From: CAWHJN01 sp963829705
GTDB taxonomy: Bacteria > Bacteroidota > Rhodothermia > Rhodothermales > BA12
Length of the DNA stretch: 64,000 nt
Direction: 5' to 3'
NCBI GenBank assembly: GCA_963829705.1
Contig: CAWHJN010000001.1
Span: 124,001 to 188,000, forward strand
The position numbers were made by a program, and so were the translations under genes. The notes beneath the pieces are model-generated. The model was not told where the DNA came from and searched no databases. It saw only the letters and a program-made list of their open reading frames with translations. Below, piece by piece: positions 1 through 6,709 of this stretch (positions within the stretch are counted from its first letter, which is position 1; each line of letters opens with the position of its first letter).

Positions 1-313
1 GGAGGTCTGCGGTGGGCGCGGCGAGTGTGGCGGCGTCGAGGGCGCCGAGGGCTTCGAGGCCGTTGTTCTCGGCGAGGTACGCGAGGCCGGTGTTGTTGAG
101 AAGCGCGGTCCGCAGGCGCGAGGGCAGCGAGTCGGTGCGCGCCAGCCCCTCGCGGTAGCCTTCGCGGGCCTCGACGTACCGGCCGAGGTCGAACTCTGCG
201 TTGCCGCGTCGCCCGCTCAACGAGGGATCGTCGCAGCCGGTAAGGACGAGGGCGACGAGGAGCAGCACGGGATAGAGCGCACGCAGCTGTAGCAGGATAG
301 GGGAGTGTGCCAC
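1..313 (-). CDS. TPR-type lipoprotein of the Bat operon (BatC-like), 3' end outside window
   Basis: Reading leftwards from a GTG at 313, the frame is open to the window edge (about 104 codons seen). It begins with a short N-region, a hydrophobic stretch (LLLVALVLTGC) and a lipobox Cys, so the product is probably a lipoprotein. After the Cys comes a helical, repeat-like segment (AEFDLGRYVEAREGYREGL) typical of tetratricopeptide repeats. It lies 89 bp downstream of the BatB-like gene, the position of BatC in Bacteroidota aerotolerance operons. TPR proteins there are thought to scaffold the VWA proteins; that role is inferred from family and position. No ATG start was found, so the GTG is a best guess; a second GTG lies about 15 codons inside. 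Confidence 0.7.
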   Translation of the reverse strand, partial: MAHSPILLQLRALYPVLLLVALVLTGCDDPSLSGRRGNAEFDLGRYVEAREGYREGLARTDSLPSRLRTALLNNTGLAYLAENNGLEALGALDAATLAAPTADL

Positions 314-402
314 GAAAACGTGCAGAGGCAGACACCCTCCTGTGTTGCGCGCCTCCTCCTTCAAGGGAGGGGTTTGCGGCTTTGTGGTATGGTGGCGCTG
401 GG

Positions 403-1425
403 TCATGCTGCGGCGGCTTTGCGGCGGCGCGTGGCGGGAATCAGGCGTTCGAGCACGAGCAGGACGAGGGCGGCGGCGAGGGGCCACTGGTACTGCTCCT
501 CATACGCCTCGAACTGCTCGACGCCCAGCGTGCCGCGCTCCAGCGACTCGATGCGGTCGGCCACGCGCCCGAGCGTCGAGGTCGTCCGGCCTACACGGAA
601 GTAGTTGTCGGAGCCCACCAGTTCGCGCAGCGCGTCTTCTTCGAGGCGCGTCAGCACCGTCTGGCCGCTGCGGTCCTCTTTGTAACCCACGCGGCGGCTG
701 CCGTTGTAGATGGGGATGGGCGCGCCCTCAGTCTCGCCGACGCCCGCCGCCAGCAGCACCACGCCCGCCTCTCGCGCCTGCCGCAGCACGTCCTCGGATT
801 CTTCGATGTGGTTCTCGCCGTCGCTGACGATGAGGACGGCGCGCGAGCGAGGTGTGTCTTCCTGCTCGGCGGCTCCCTGTAACGCCTGCACGGCCCGGTT
901 GAGTGCAGCGCCGAAGTCGGTGCCGGGCGTCGGAATCTGCGACGGATCTGCGACGTCGAGGAACAGCCGGATGGCGCTGTAATCCGTCGTGAGCGGGCAC
1001 TGCACAAAGGCGTCGCCCGCGAACAGCACCAGCCCGACGCGGTCGCCGCGCAGCGAGCCGAGCAGCTTGCGGATCTCGTTCTTGGCCCGCGCGAGCCTGC
1101 TCGGTGCCACGTCCTCGGCCTGCATTGACAGCGACACGTCGAGGGCGATCATCAGGTCGATGCCCTCGCGGTTCACCTCGCGCAGCCGCGTCCCGTAGCG
1201 TGGCCCGACGAGCGCGGATACCGCCAGCAGCACGGCCAGCACGACGAGCGCGCCTTTCCAGCGCCGCCGCCGCGTCGAGACACCATCCGCCAGCGCCTGC
1301 ACGAGCGGGCGGTCGCCCAGTCGTACCCCCGCGCGCCGCCGCTGCCACGCTGCCCACAGCAGCAGCGCCAGCACGACCGGCACGAGCGCAAACGCCCAGA
1401 AAAACGCGGGGTGGAGAAAGGTCAA
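403..1425 (-). CDS. batB: VWA domain protein, BatB-like
   Basis: A 340-residue inner-membrane von Willebrand factor A protein. Transmembrane helices lie near residues 8-27 and 58-75, a VWA domain at about 88-290, and a C-terminal helix just before a basic tail. The metal-ion-dependent adhesion site is intact: DVSLS at 96-100, a Thr pair near 146-147 and SDGEN at 201-205. The start is a TTG, because the next residues (MTFLHPAFFWAFALVP) match the usual BatB N-terminus and no ATG is available upstream. It follows batA after 59 bp and precedes the TPR lipoprotein. Bat proteins are linked to envelope integrity and oxidative-stress tolerance; their exact activity is unknown. Confidence 0.88.
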   Translation of the reverse strand: MTFLHPAFFWAFALVPVVLALLLWAAWQRRRAGVRLGDRPLVQALADGVSTRRRRWKGALVVLAVLLAVSALVGPRYGTRLREVNREGIDLMIALDVSLSMQAEDVAPSRLARAKNEIRKLLGSLRGDRVGLVLFAGDAFVQCPLTTDYSAIRLFLDVADPSQIPTPGTDFGAALNRAVQALQGAAEQEDTPRSRAVLIVSDGENHIEESEDVLRQAREAGVVLLAAGVGETEGAPIPIYNGSRRVGYKEDRSGQTVLTRLEEDALRELVGSDNYFRVGRTTSTLGRVADRIESLERGTLGVEQFEAYEEQYQWPLAAALVLLVLERLIPATRRRKAAAA

Positions 1426-1484
1426 GGAGGTAGTGGGGGCGGTGGGTGACGTTCAGATCACTCCCAGTGAACAATGACAAACCC

Positions 1485-2492
1485 TCATGGAAACGAACGC
1501 AGCCGCGTGGAGGCGAGGAGGACTTCCAGGAGAACGAGTGCCAGCGCGGGCCAGAGGAAAAGGGCGTAGCGTTCGGCGTAGTCGGTGTACGAGCGTTCTT
1601 CGAGTTCGGTTTTTTCCAGCTCGCCGATCTCGTCGTAGATCTCGCGGAGGGCGTCTTTGTTGGTGGCGCGGAAGTAGCGGCCACCGGTGCGTTCCGCCAC
1701 ACGCGTGAGCATGTCCTCGTCGATCTCGACGGGCACCATGCGTTGCTGCTGCACGCCGAAGGGCGTGTCGAAGGGGAAGGGCGCCTCGCCGCGCGCGCCG
1801 ACGCCGATGGTGTAGACGCGCACGTTCATCGTCTGCGCCACCTCCGAGGCCGTCTCGGGATCGACCTCGCCGCGGTTGTTCTGCCCGTCAGTGAGTACGA
1901 CGGCGACCTTGCTCTCCGCTGACGAATCCTTCAGCCGGCTCACCGCCATCGCCAGCGCCGTTCCGATGGCCGTGCCGTCCTCGATGACGCCGATCTCGGT
2001 CTGGCCGAGCATCTTGAGGAGGAAGTCGTAGTCGAGCGTCAAGGGGGCTTGCGTGTACGCCTGCGCGGCGAAGACGATGAGGCCAACGCGGTCCGAAACG
2101 CGGCTGCGAACGAACTCTCCCGCGACCTCGCGGGCCGCCTCGAAGCGGTTGGGCGCAAAATCCATCGCCCGCATCGACGTGGACGTGTCGAGCACCAGCA
2201 TGATGTCGACGCCCTCGGCGCTTTTTTCGAGGCGGACGTTGCGCTCCTGCGGGCGGGCGAGCGCGAGGATGACGAAGGTGAGCGCGCCGAGGCGCAGCAC
2301 GCCGGGCAGCCAGCGGAGGCGGGTAAAGAACGTTCCGCTCGCCTGCCGCGCTGCGCCCGTGGTGCTGTACCGCAGCCCGCCGCGATGGCGCGCGCGCCAC
2401 AGCATCCAGAGTGCCACGAGCGGCACGACGGCCAGCGCGTAGAGCCACTCCGGGTTGGCAAACGTGAGGTTGCGCCAGGTGATGTCAAGCAT
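1485..2492 (-). CDS. batA: VWA domain protein, BatA-like
   Basis: A 335-residue membrane-anchored VWA protein. It has an N-terminal BatA-type helix (residues 15-33), a second helix around 63-80, a VWA domain from about 95 and a C-terminal helix close to the end. MIDAS motifs are present: DTSTS at 102-106 and TDGQN at 201-205. The ATG at 2492 overlaps the end of the sirtuin gene by 8 bp, which suggests translational coupling; a GTG five codons upstream is less likely. It is paired with the paralogous batB just downstream. BatA and BatB are usually adjacent and thought to interact in the inner membrane. Confidence 0.88.
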   Translation of the reverse strand: MLDITWRNLTFANPEWLYALAVVPLVALWMLWRARHRGGLRYSTTGAARQASGTFFTRLRWLPGVLRLGALTFVILALARPQERNVRLEKSAEGVDIMLVLDTSTSMRAMDFAPNRFEAAREVAGEFVRSRVSDRVGLIVFAAQAYTQAPLTLDYDFLLKMLGQTEIGVIEDGTAIGTALAMAVSRLKDSSAESKVAVVLTDGQNNRGEVDPETASEVAQTMNVRVYTIGVGARGEAPFPFDTPFGVQQQRMVPVEIDEDMLTRVAERTGGRYFRATNKDALREIYDEIGELEKTELEERSYTDYAERYALFLWPALALVLLEVLLASTRLRSFP

Positions 2493-3222
2493 GGGTGTGC
2501 TCCACAAGGTCTACAATACGAGGCAGCGCGACGCCCGCTGCCTCGCCGATCCACACGTCCATCGCCGAGGCCAGCGCGCTTTTCTCGGGGTTGATCTCTG
2601 CTCCATACGCGCCGCACTCGACGGCCAGCAGCGGAAGCGCGGCGGCGGGGTAGACGATGCCGCTCGTCCCCACGCACAGCACCACGTCGGCCCGTTGCGC
2701 CGCCGCTTCGGCCTCCCGGAACACGTCGCCCGGCAGCGATTCGCCGAACCACACGACGGCGGGGCGGACGAGGCCGCCGCAGGCGTCGCAGCGAATGGGC
2801 AGCGCGTCGCCGGCGTCGAGGTCGGCGGGGGCGTGGCAGTCGGCGCAGTAGCTGTGCCGGATGCGTCCGTGGAGGTGCAGCACGCCGCTGTTGCCTGCCC
2901 GCTCGTGCAAATCGTCCACGTTCTGGGTGACGAGGGTGAGGTGGGGGACGAGGCTGGCGAGGTGGGCAATCGCCGTGTGCGCGGGGTTGGGCGCGCAGGC
3001 GGCGAGGCCCTTGCGCCGGTGGCGGTACCAGTCCTGGACGAGCACGGGATCTCGCCGGAAAGCGTCGGGTGTGGCGAGGCTTTCGGGGCGGTGCGTTTTC
3101 CACCAGCCGTCCGCGCCGCGAAACGTGGGCACGCCGCTCTCGGCGCTGACGCCCGCGCCGGTGAAGACGAGCACGTGCCGCGCCGCGCGCAGTTTGTCGA
3201 TGAGCGTTTGTGTATCCGTCAT
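2485..3222 (-). CDS. cobB: NAD-dependent protein deacylase (SIR2 family, class III)
   Basis: A 245-residue sirtuin of normal bacterial length. The NAD-binding motif GAGVSAESGVPTFRG is at 22-36, TQNVDDLHERAG at 99-110, the catalytic His in LHGR at 118, and a structural zinc site at Cys126/129 and Cys145/148. WYRHRR at 65-70 gives the Tyr66-x-x-Arg69 pair that marks class III sirtuins (SIRT5/CobB type), which remove succinyl and other acidic acyl groups as well as acetyl. It should remove acyl groups from lysines, using NAD and releasing nicotinamide. The gene overlaps the BatD-like gene upstream by 4 bp and batA downstream by 8 bp, so it is built into the Bat operon, an unusual location. Confidence 0.93.
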   Translation of the reverse strand: MTDTQTLIDKLRAARHVLVFTGAGVSAESGVPTFRGADGWWKTHRPESLATPDAFRRDPVLVQDWYRHRRKGLAACAPNPAHTAIAHLASLVPHLTLVTQNVDDLHERAGNSGVLHLHGRIRHSYCADCHAPADLDAGDALPIRCDACGGLVRPAVVWFGESLPGDVFREAEAAAQRADVVLCVGTSGIVYPAAALPLLAVECGAYGAEINPEKSALASAMDVWIGEAAGVALPRIVDLVEHTHA

Positions 3223-4169
3223 GGCTGCTCGGCGGGTTCGGGCGTCGCGTGCATCGCCCGGCGCATCTCGATCCGGTTGATGACATCACGGGCATGCTGC
3301 CGCGTTTTCTCGCCCTCGGCAGGGTCGGGGAGGCCGTCGGCGAACTTGGCGTAGTCGGCGACGGCGAAGATCTCTGCGAGTTTTTCCGGGATGCCGTCCG
3401 GGATCGCGCCCTCACGCACCCGTACCCGCGCCTGCCGCAGCACCTCGCCAGAGGTGAGTTCGAGAGCGGGGATCGGCGTCACGTCTTCGAGAAACTGCCG
3501 CAGCGCCTCGGTGAGTTCGACGTAGTACGGCTTCACCTGTGCGGGGTCGGCGAGGTCGGCGGATTCGAGCGTCGCCAGCCGCCGCAGCGCTCGCTCGGAG
3601 GGCGTGTAGACGGGCGCAGGCGCGGCCTTCGGCGTGGGCTTCGACTTTTTGAGCAGCCACCACGCCGCCGCTGCCAGCGCCACCAGCGTCAGCGCCGCCA
3701 GCAGCCAACTCCACCACGGCCACGGCATGTCCATTCGGTCGCGGGCGGGGCGGAGGCTGTCGGCATCCGGCGCCGCCGTGGCGATCATCGGGAGCGCGAA
3801 CGGCAGCGACGGGACGAGCAGCGTGTCGCCATCGGCGGCGAAGCCCACGGCGATGGGCGGTATCACGAGCGTGTCGAGGGCAAAGGCGGCGACGCGGTAG
3901 ACCGCGCTATCGACGCGGGTGCCGGGCGCGTCGGCACCGCCGAAGCCTGTGCCGCTACCACGTTTTTCGAGCACAACCACGTCCTCGCCCGCGAAAGCGC
4001 GCGACGTGTCGGGGAAGACGGCTTCGCGCAGGATGCCGTGCCGCGCCACGAGCGTGATCTCGAACGGCTCGCCCACCCGGATGCTGTCCACCGAGGCGTA
4101 GACACCGACCGTCTGGGCGTGCAGTGCTGGGACGAGCACGCAGCAAAGCGCAAACAAAACAGATCTCAT
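3219..4169 (-). CDS. BatD-like membrane protein of the aerotolerance operon
   Basis: A 316-residue protein with a cleavable signal peptide (cut after ALHA, residue 18), a beta-rich periplasmic region (about 20-145), one transmembrane helix at 151-173 flanked by Trp and Lys, and a helical cytoplasmic tail. This layout matches BatD/DUF4381-type proteins that accompany DUF58 and VWA proteins. The tail (about 190-290) resembles the small helical module of that family. Its ATG overlaps the DUF58 stop by 4 bp (ATGA), and its own end overlaps the sirtuin start in the same way, so all three should be translated together. The family call rests on architecture and context more than on any catalytic motif. 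Confidence 0.7.
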   Translation of the reverse strand: MRSVLFALCCVLVPALHAQTVGVYASVDSIRVGEPFEITLVARHGILREAVFPDTSRAFAGEDVVVLEKRGSGTGFGGADAPGTRVDSAVYRVAAFALDTLVIPPIAVGFAADGDTLLVPSLPFALPMIATAAPDADSLRPARDRMDMPWPWWSWLLAALTLVALAAAAWWLLKKSKPTPKAAPAPVYTPSERALRRLATLESADLADPAQVKPYYVELTEALRQFLEDVTPIPALELTSGEVLRQARVRVREGAIPDGIPEKLAEIFAVADYAKFADGLPDPAEGEKTRQHARDVINRIEMRRAMHATPEPAEQP

Positions 4170-5041
4170 CGGCGGTGCCCGCGGCGGGAGAAAAAGCGCG
4201 TCAGCGGCTCGATGTAGCTTTCGTCCGTCCGCAGCGTGACGGCGTCCACGCGGGCGCGGCGAAGGGTGGCCTGCACGGCTTCCTCGCGCGCATACGACGC
4301 CTCCGCGAAGCGCCGCCGCACCGCCGCGCTGCGCGTGTCGAGCACGACGGCCTCGCCCGTCTCGGCGTCGCGCAGCGTCAGCAATCCCACCGGCGGCAGT
4401 TCTTCTTCACGTGGATCGACGGTACGAAGGGCCACCACGTCGTGTTTGCTGCCGAGCATCCGGAGGGATTTTTCGTAGCCGTCGGCGATGAAGTCGCTAA
4501 GCACGACTACGATGGCGCGGCGCTTGAGCGCGTGGAGCGTGTGGTCGAGCGCACCGGTGAGGTCGGTGCCCGTCGTGCGCGGCTCGTGGGCGTAGAGGTC
4601 GCGCACGATGCGGAGCACGTGGCGGCGGCCCTTCTGCGGCGGCACGAACCGCTCCGTCTCGCCCGCGAAGAGTAGCAGACCCACCTTGTCGCCGTTCTGG
4701 ATGGCGCTGAAGGCAAGCAGCGCGCACACCTCGGCCATGAGGTCGCGCTTGGCCTTGCCGCGCGTGCCGAAGCGCGACGAGCCCGAGATGTCCACGAGCA
4801 GCATCACCGTCTGTTCGCGCTCCTCCTCGAAGACCTTGACGTACGGCTCGTCCGAGCGCGCCGACACGTTCCAGTCGATGGCGCGCACGTCGTCGCCGTA
4901 CTGATAGGGTCGAACTTCGGAAAACAGCATCCCACGCCCTTTGAAGGCCGAGTGGTACTCGCCGCCGAAAAAGCTGTCCACCAGCCCTTTCGTGCGGATT
5001 TCGAGGCGGCGGATGTGGCGGAAAAGCTCGCGGGGGATCAT
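4166..5041 (-). CDS. DUF58 domain-containing protein
   Basis: A 291-residue cytoplasmic DUF58 protein and the first gene of the Bat operon here. The family signature is clear: GGEYHSAFKGRGMLFSEVRP at 26-45, then YGDDVRAIDWNVSAR (48-62) and a VWA-like metal site DISGS at 84-88. The open frame runs far upstream, but the ATG at 5041 (MIPRELFRHI) is the normal family N-terminus, and the upstream part would read through intergenic sequence and antisense to purQ. DUF58 proteins usually sit next to a MoxR AAA+ ATPase; none is visible here, because upstream is the divergent purQ gene. Its leader carries the repeated 28-base element described separately. Confidence 0.9.
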   Translation of the reverse strand: MIPRELFRHIRRLEIRTKGLVDSFFGGEYHSAFKGRGMLFSEVRPYQYGDDVRAIDWNVSARSDEPYVKVFEEEREQTVMLLVDISGSSRFGTRGKAKRDLMAEVCALLAFSAIQNGDKVGLLLFAGETERFVPPQKGRRHVLRIVRDLYAHEPRTTGTDLTGALDHTLHALKRRAIVVVLSDFIADGYEKSLRMLGSKHDVVALRTVDPREEELPPVGLLTLRDAETGEAVVLDTRSAAVRRRFAEASYAREEAVQATLRRARVDAVTLRTDESYIEPLTRFFSRRGHRR

Positions 5042-5073
5042 GGGGGAAAGATAGGGCGGGAGGTTCGAGAGTC

Positions 5074-5101
5074 GAGAAGGGTACAGCCGGGTTCCTTTAC
5101 C
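5074..5101 (-). repeat. Leader repeat element, copy 1
   Basis: This 28-base segment lies 33-60 bp upstream of the DUF58 start. It matches 54232-54259, upstream of the amidase gene, at 26 of 28 positions in the same orientation relative to the gene. On the minus strand its core is GGTAAAGG-n-ACCCGGCT-n-TACC, whose ends are inverted (GGTA/TACC) and could form a small hairpin; this copy has one mismatch in the stem. It may be a shared promoter or leader, or a small dispersed repeat. Confidence 0.6.
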
Positions 5102-5236
5102 GCCGTTTTTCGAAGCCATCCCCCGAGCGAGCACGGCGCGTCGAAGGGTCTGTAGCCACCGACGCCCGGCTACGCCTACCAGCGACCAACGATCACCCTT
5201 AACGAAGTCGCCACGCTTCCCCGTGTGCGGCGTCCG

Positions 5237-5243
5237 TAGTTTG
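5237..5243 (+). promoter_or_regulatory. Possible -7 promoter element for purQ
   Basis: TAGTTTG lies 23 bp before the purQ ATG, inside the 225-bp gap between the divergent DUF58 and purQ genes. It resembles the Bacteroidota -7 box (TAnnTTTG) but is one base short, and no clear TTTG lies at the expected -33 position. The rest of the gap holds the leader repeat and no gene that could be recognised. Confidence 0.3.
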
Positions 5244-5266
5244 CGGCTTCCCCATCCCCTGATGCC

Positions 5267-5965
5267 ATGCGCGCTGCCGTCGTCGTCTTTCCCGGCTCCA
5301 ACTGCGACCACGACCTCTACCACGCTTTCAAGCACGTTTTCGGGCAGGAGGCGCAGTTCGTGTGGCACAAAGAGACGGCGTTGCCGGAAGTGGACGTGGT
5401 CGCCATTCCCGGTGGCTTTTCCTATGGCGATTACCTGCGTAGCGGGGCCATCGCCCGGTTCTCGCCTGTGATGCAGGACGTCGTCCGGTTTGCGAACAAG
5501 GGCGGGCTGGTGCTGGGCGTGTGCAACGGCTTTCAGGTGCTGTGCGAAAGCGGGCTGCTGCCTGGCGCGCTGATGCGGAACGAGGGGCTGCGTTTCCGGT
5601 GCAGGGAGCAGCACCTCCGCATCGAGAACGCGCAGACGCCGTTTACGCAGGCCGCGACGCGGGGCGAGGTCGTCAACATCCCCGTGGCGCACGGCGAGGG
5701 CTGCTACTTCGCCGCCGACGACGTGCTCGACCGTCTCGAAGGGGAGGGGCGCGTCGTGTTCCGCTACTGCGACGCGGAGGGGAACGCCACGCCCGCGAGC
5801 AACCCCAACGGGTCGCGCCGCAACATCGCGGGCATCGTTAACGAAGGAGGCAATGTGCTCGGCATGATGCCGCACCCTGAGCGGCACGTCGAGAAGAGCA
5901 TCGGGTCGGAGGACGGGCGGGTGGTCTTCGCGTCGCTCCTCGACTACCTCGCCACTCGCGCCTGA
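5267..5965 (+). CDS. purQ: Phosphoribosylformylglycinamidine synthase subunit PurQ
   Basis: A 232-residue class I glutamine amidotransferase subunit. It releases ammonia from glutamine for PurL, which converts FGAR to FGAM in purine synthesis. Key residues are visible: the nucleophile Cys86 in LVLGVCNGFQ, and His203/Glu205 in GMMPHPERH. The oxyanion strand PGGFSYGDYLRSG (48-60) is typical of PurQ. Length is normal for the small, separate PurQ of bacteria that also have PurS and a small PurL; neither lies in this window. The ATG at 5267 gives the canonical N-terminus (MRAAVVVFPGSNCD). The rhomboid gene starts 1 bp after its stop. Confidence 0.96.
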   Translation: MRAAVVVFPGSNCDHDLYHAFKHVFGQEAQFVWHKETALPEVDVVAIPGGFSYGDYLRSGAIARFSPVMQDVVRFANKGGLVLGVCNGFQVLCESGLLPGALMRNEGLRFRCREQHLRIENAQTPFTQAATRGEVVNIPVAHGEGCYFAADDVLDRLEGEGRVVFRYCDAEGNATPASNPNGSRRNIAGIVNEGGNVLGMMPHPERHVEKSIGSEDGRVVFASLLDYLATRA

Positions 5966-5966
5966 G

Positions 5967-6587
5967 ATGAACGAACTGCTCGTCGCACCCGCCACGTTCC
6001 TGCTGATCGCCATCAACGTGGCCGTGAGCCTGTACGTGCTCTACGCCAACCCGAACGCGGTGGAGCGGCTGTCGCTCGTGCCGTACGACGTCGTGCACAA
6101 CCGCGCCTACGAGCGGCTGCTGACGGCGGGCTTCGTCCACGGCAGCCTGACGCACCTGCTCTTCAACATGGTGACGCTGTATTTCTTCGGGCCACAGCTC
6201 GAAGGGGTGCTGGGGCCAGGACGGTTTCTACTGCTGTACTTCGGCTCCGAGTTGGCGGCTAACGCGCTATCAGTGTTCATGCACCGCAACAACCCGAGGT
6301 ATGCCGCCGTGGGTGCGAGCGGAGCCGTTTCGGGCGTTGTTTTCGCCTTCTGTTTGTTCGCGCCGATGGCCATGCTCGGCGTCTTCTTCGTCATTCCGAT
6401 GCCCGCATGGCTCTTCGCCATCGTCTACGTTTTCGGCTCCATCTACGCGATGCGGAGCGAGAACCGGCAGATGGGCGGCATCGCGCACGAGGCGCACCTC
6501 GGTGGGGCCATCGGCGGACTGCTGCTGACAATTCTTCTGGAGCCTGCCGCTATCTCCATCTTTCTCAACCAGATCGGCCTGGGATAG
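5967..6587 (+). CDS. Rhomboid family intramembrane serine protease
   Basis: A 206-residue polytopic membrane protein of the rhomboid family, which cleaves transmembrane substrates inside the bilayer. The catalytic dyad is visible: Ser118 in GASG (116-119) and His177 in AHLGG. The oxyanion-region residues His63 and Asn67 (HLLFN) are also present. About six helices are predicted, the minimal bacterial form. The gene begins 1 bp after the purQ stop, so the two are probably co-transcribed, although no functional link is known. Substrate unknown. Confidence 0.93.
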   Translation: MNELLVAPATFLLIAINVAVSLYVLYANPNAVERLSLVPYDVVHNRAYERLLTAGFVHGSLTHLLFNMVTLYFFGPQLEGVLGPGRFLLLYFGSELAANALSVFMHRNNPRYAAVGASGAVSGVVFAFCLFAPMAMLGVFFVIPMPAWLFAIVYVFGSIYAMRSENRQMGGIAHEAHLGGAIGGLLLTILLEPAAISIFLNQIGLG

Positions 6588-6606
6588 CACCTTCCTTCGC
6601 ACCGGG

Positions 6607-6622
6607 AAGGCAGAAATGCCTT
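6607..6622 (+). terminator. Short hairpin after the rhomboid gene
   Basis: AAGGCA-GAAA-TGCCTT is a perfect 6-bp stem with a GAAA tetraloop, 19 bp after the rhomboid stop and followed by a short T run. It may be a weak terminator for the purQ-rhomboid unit. It touches the proposed -33 box of the next gene. Confidence 0.4.
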
Positions 6623-6651
6623 TACACCCCGGTCCAGAGGCAGTACCTTTG
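6621..6651 (+). promoter_or_regulatory. Bacteroidota-type promoter for the TonB receptor operon
   Basis: TACCTTTG at 6644-6651 matches the Bacteroidota -7 consensus TAnnTTTG exactly. A TTTA at 6621-6624 lies 19 bp upstream, close to the TTTG expected at -33. The receptor ATG follows 58 bp later. This is the best match to the phylum consensus found in the window. Confidence 0.6.
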
Positions 6652-6709
6652 TGAAGTCCCGCATCGGGCAACGCGCTCCTCCACCGCCGCATTCCAGACG
6701 CTGCTCGGC

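Noticed and set aside
4166..6016. A 616-residue version of the DUF58 protein
   Set aside because: The extra N-terminal part is antisense to purQ and crosses the intergenic gap. The family N-terminus starts at 5041.
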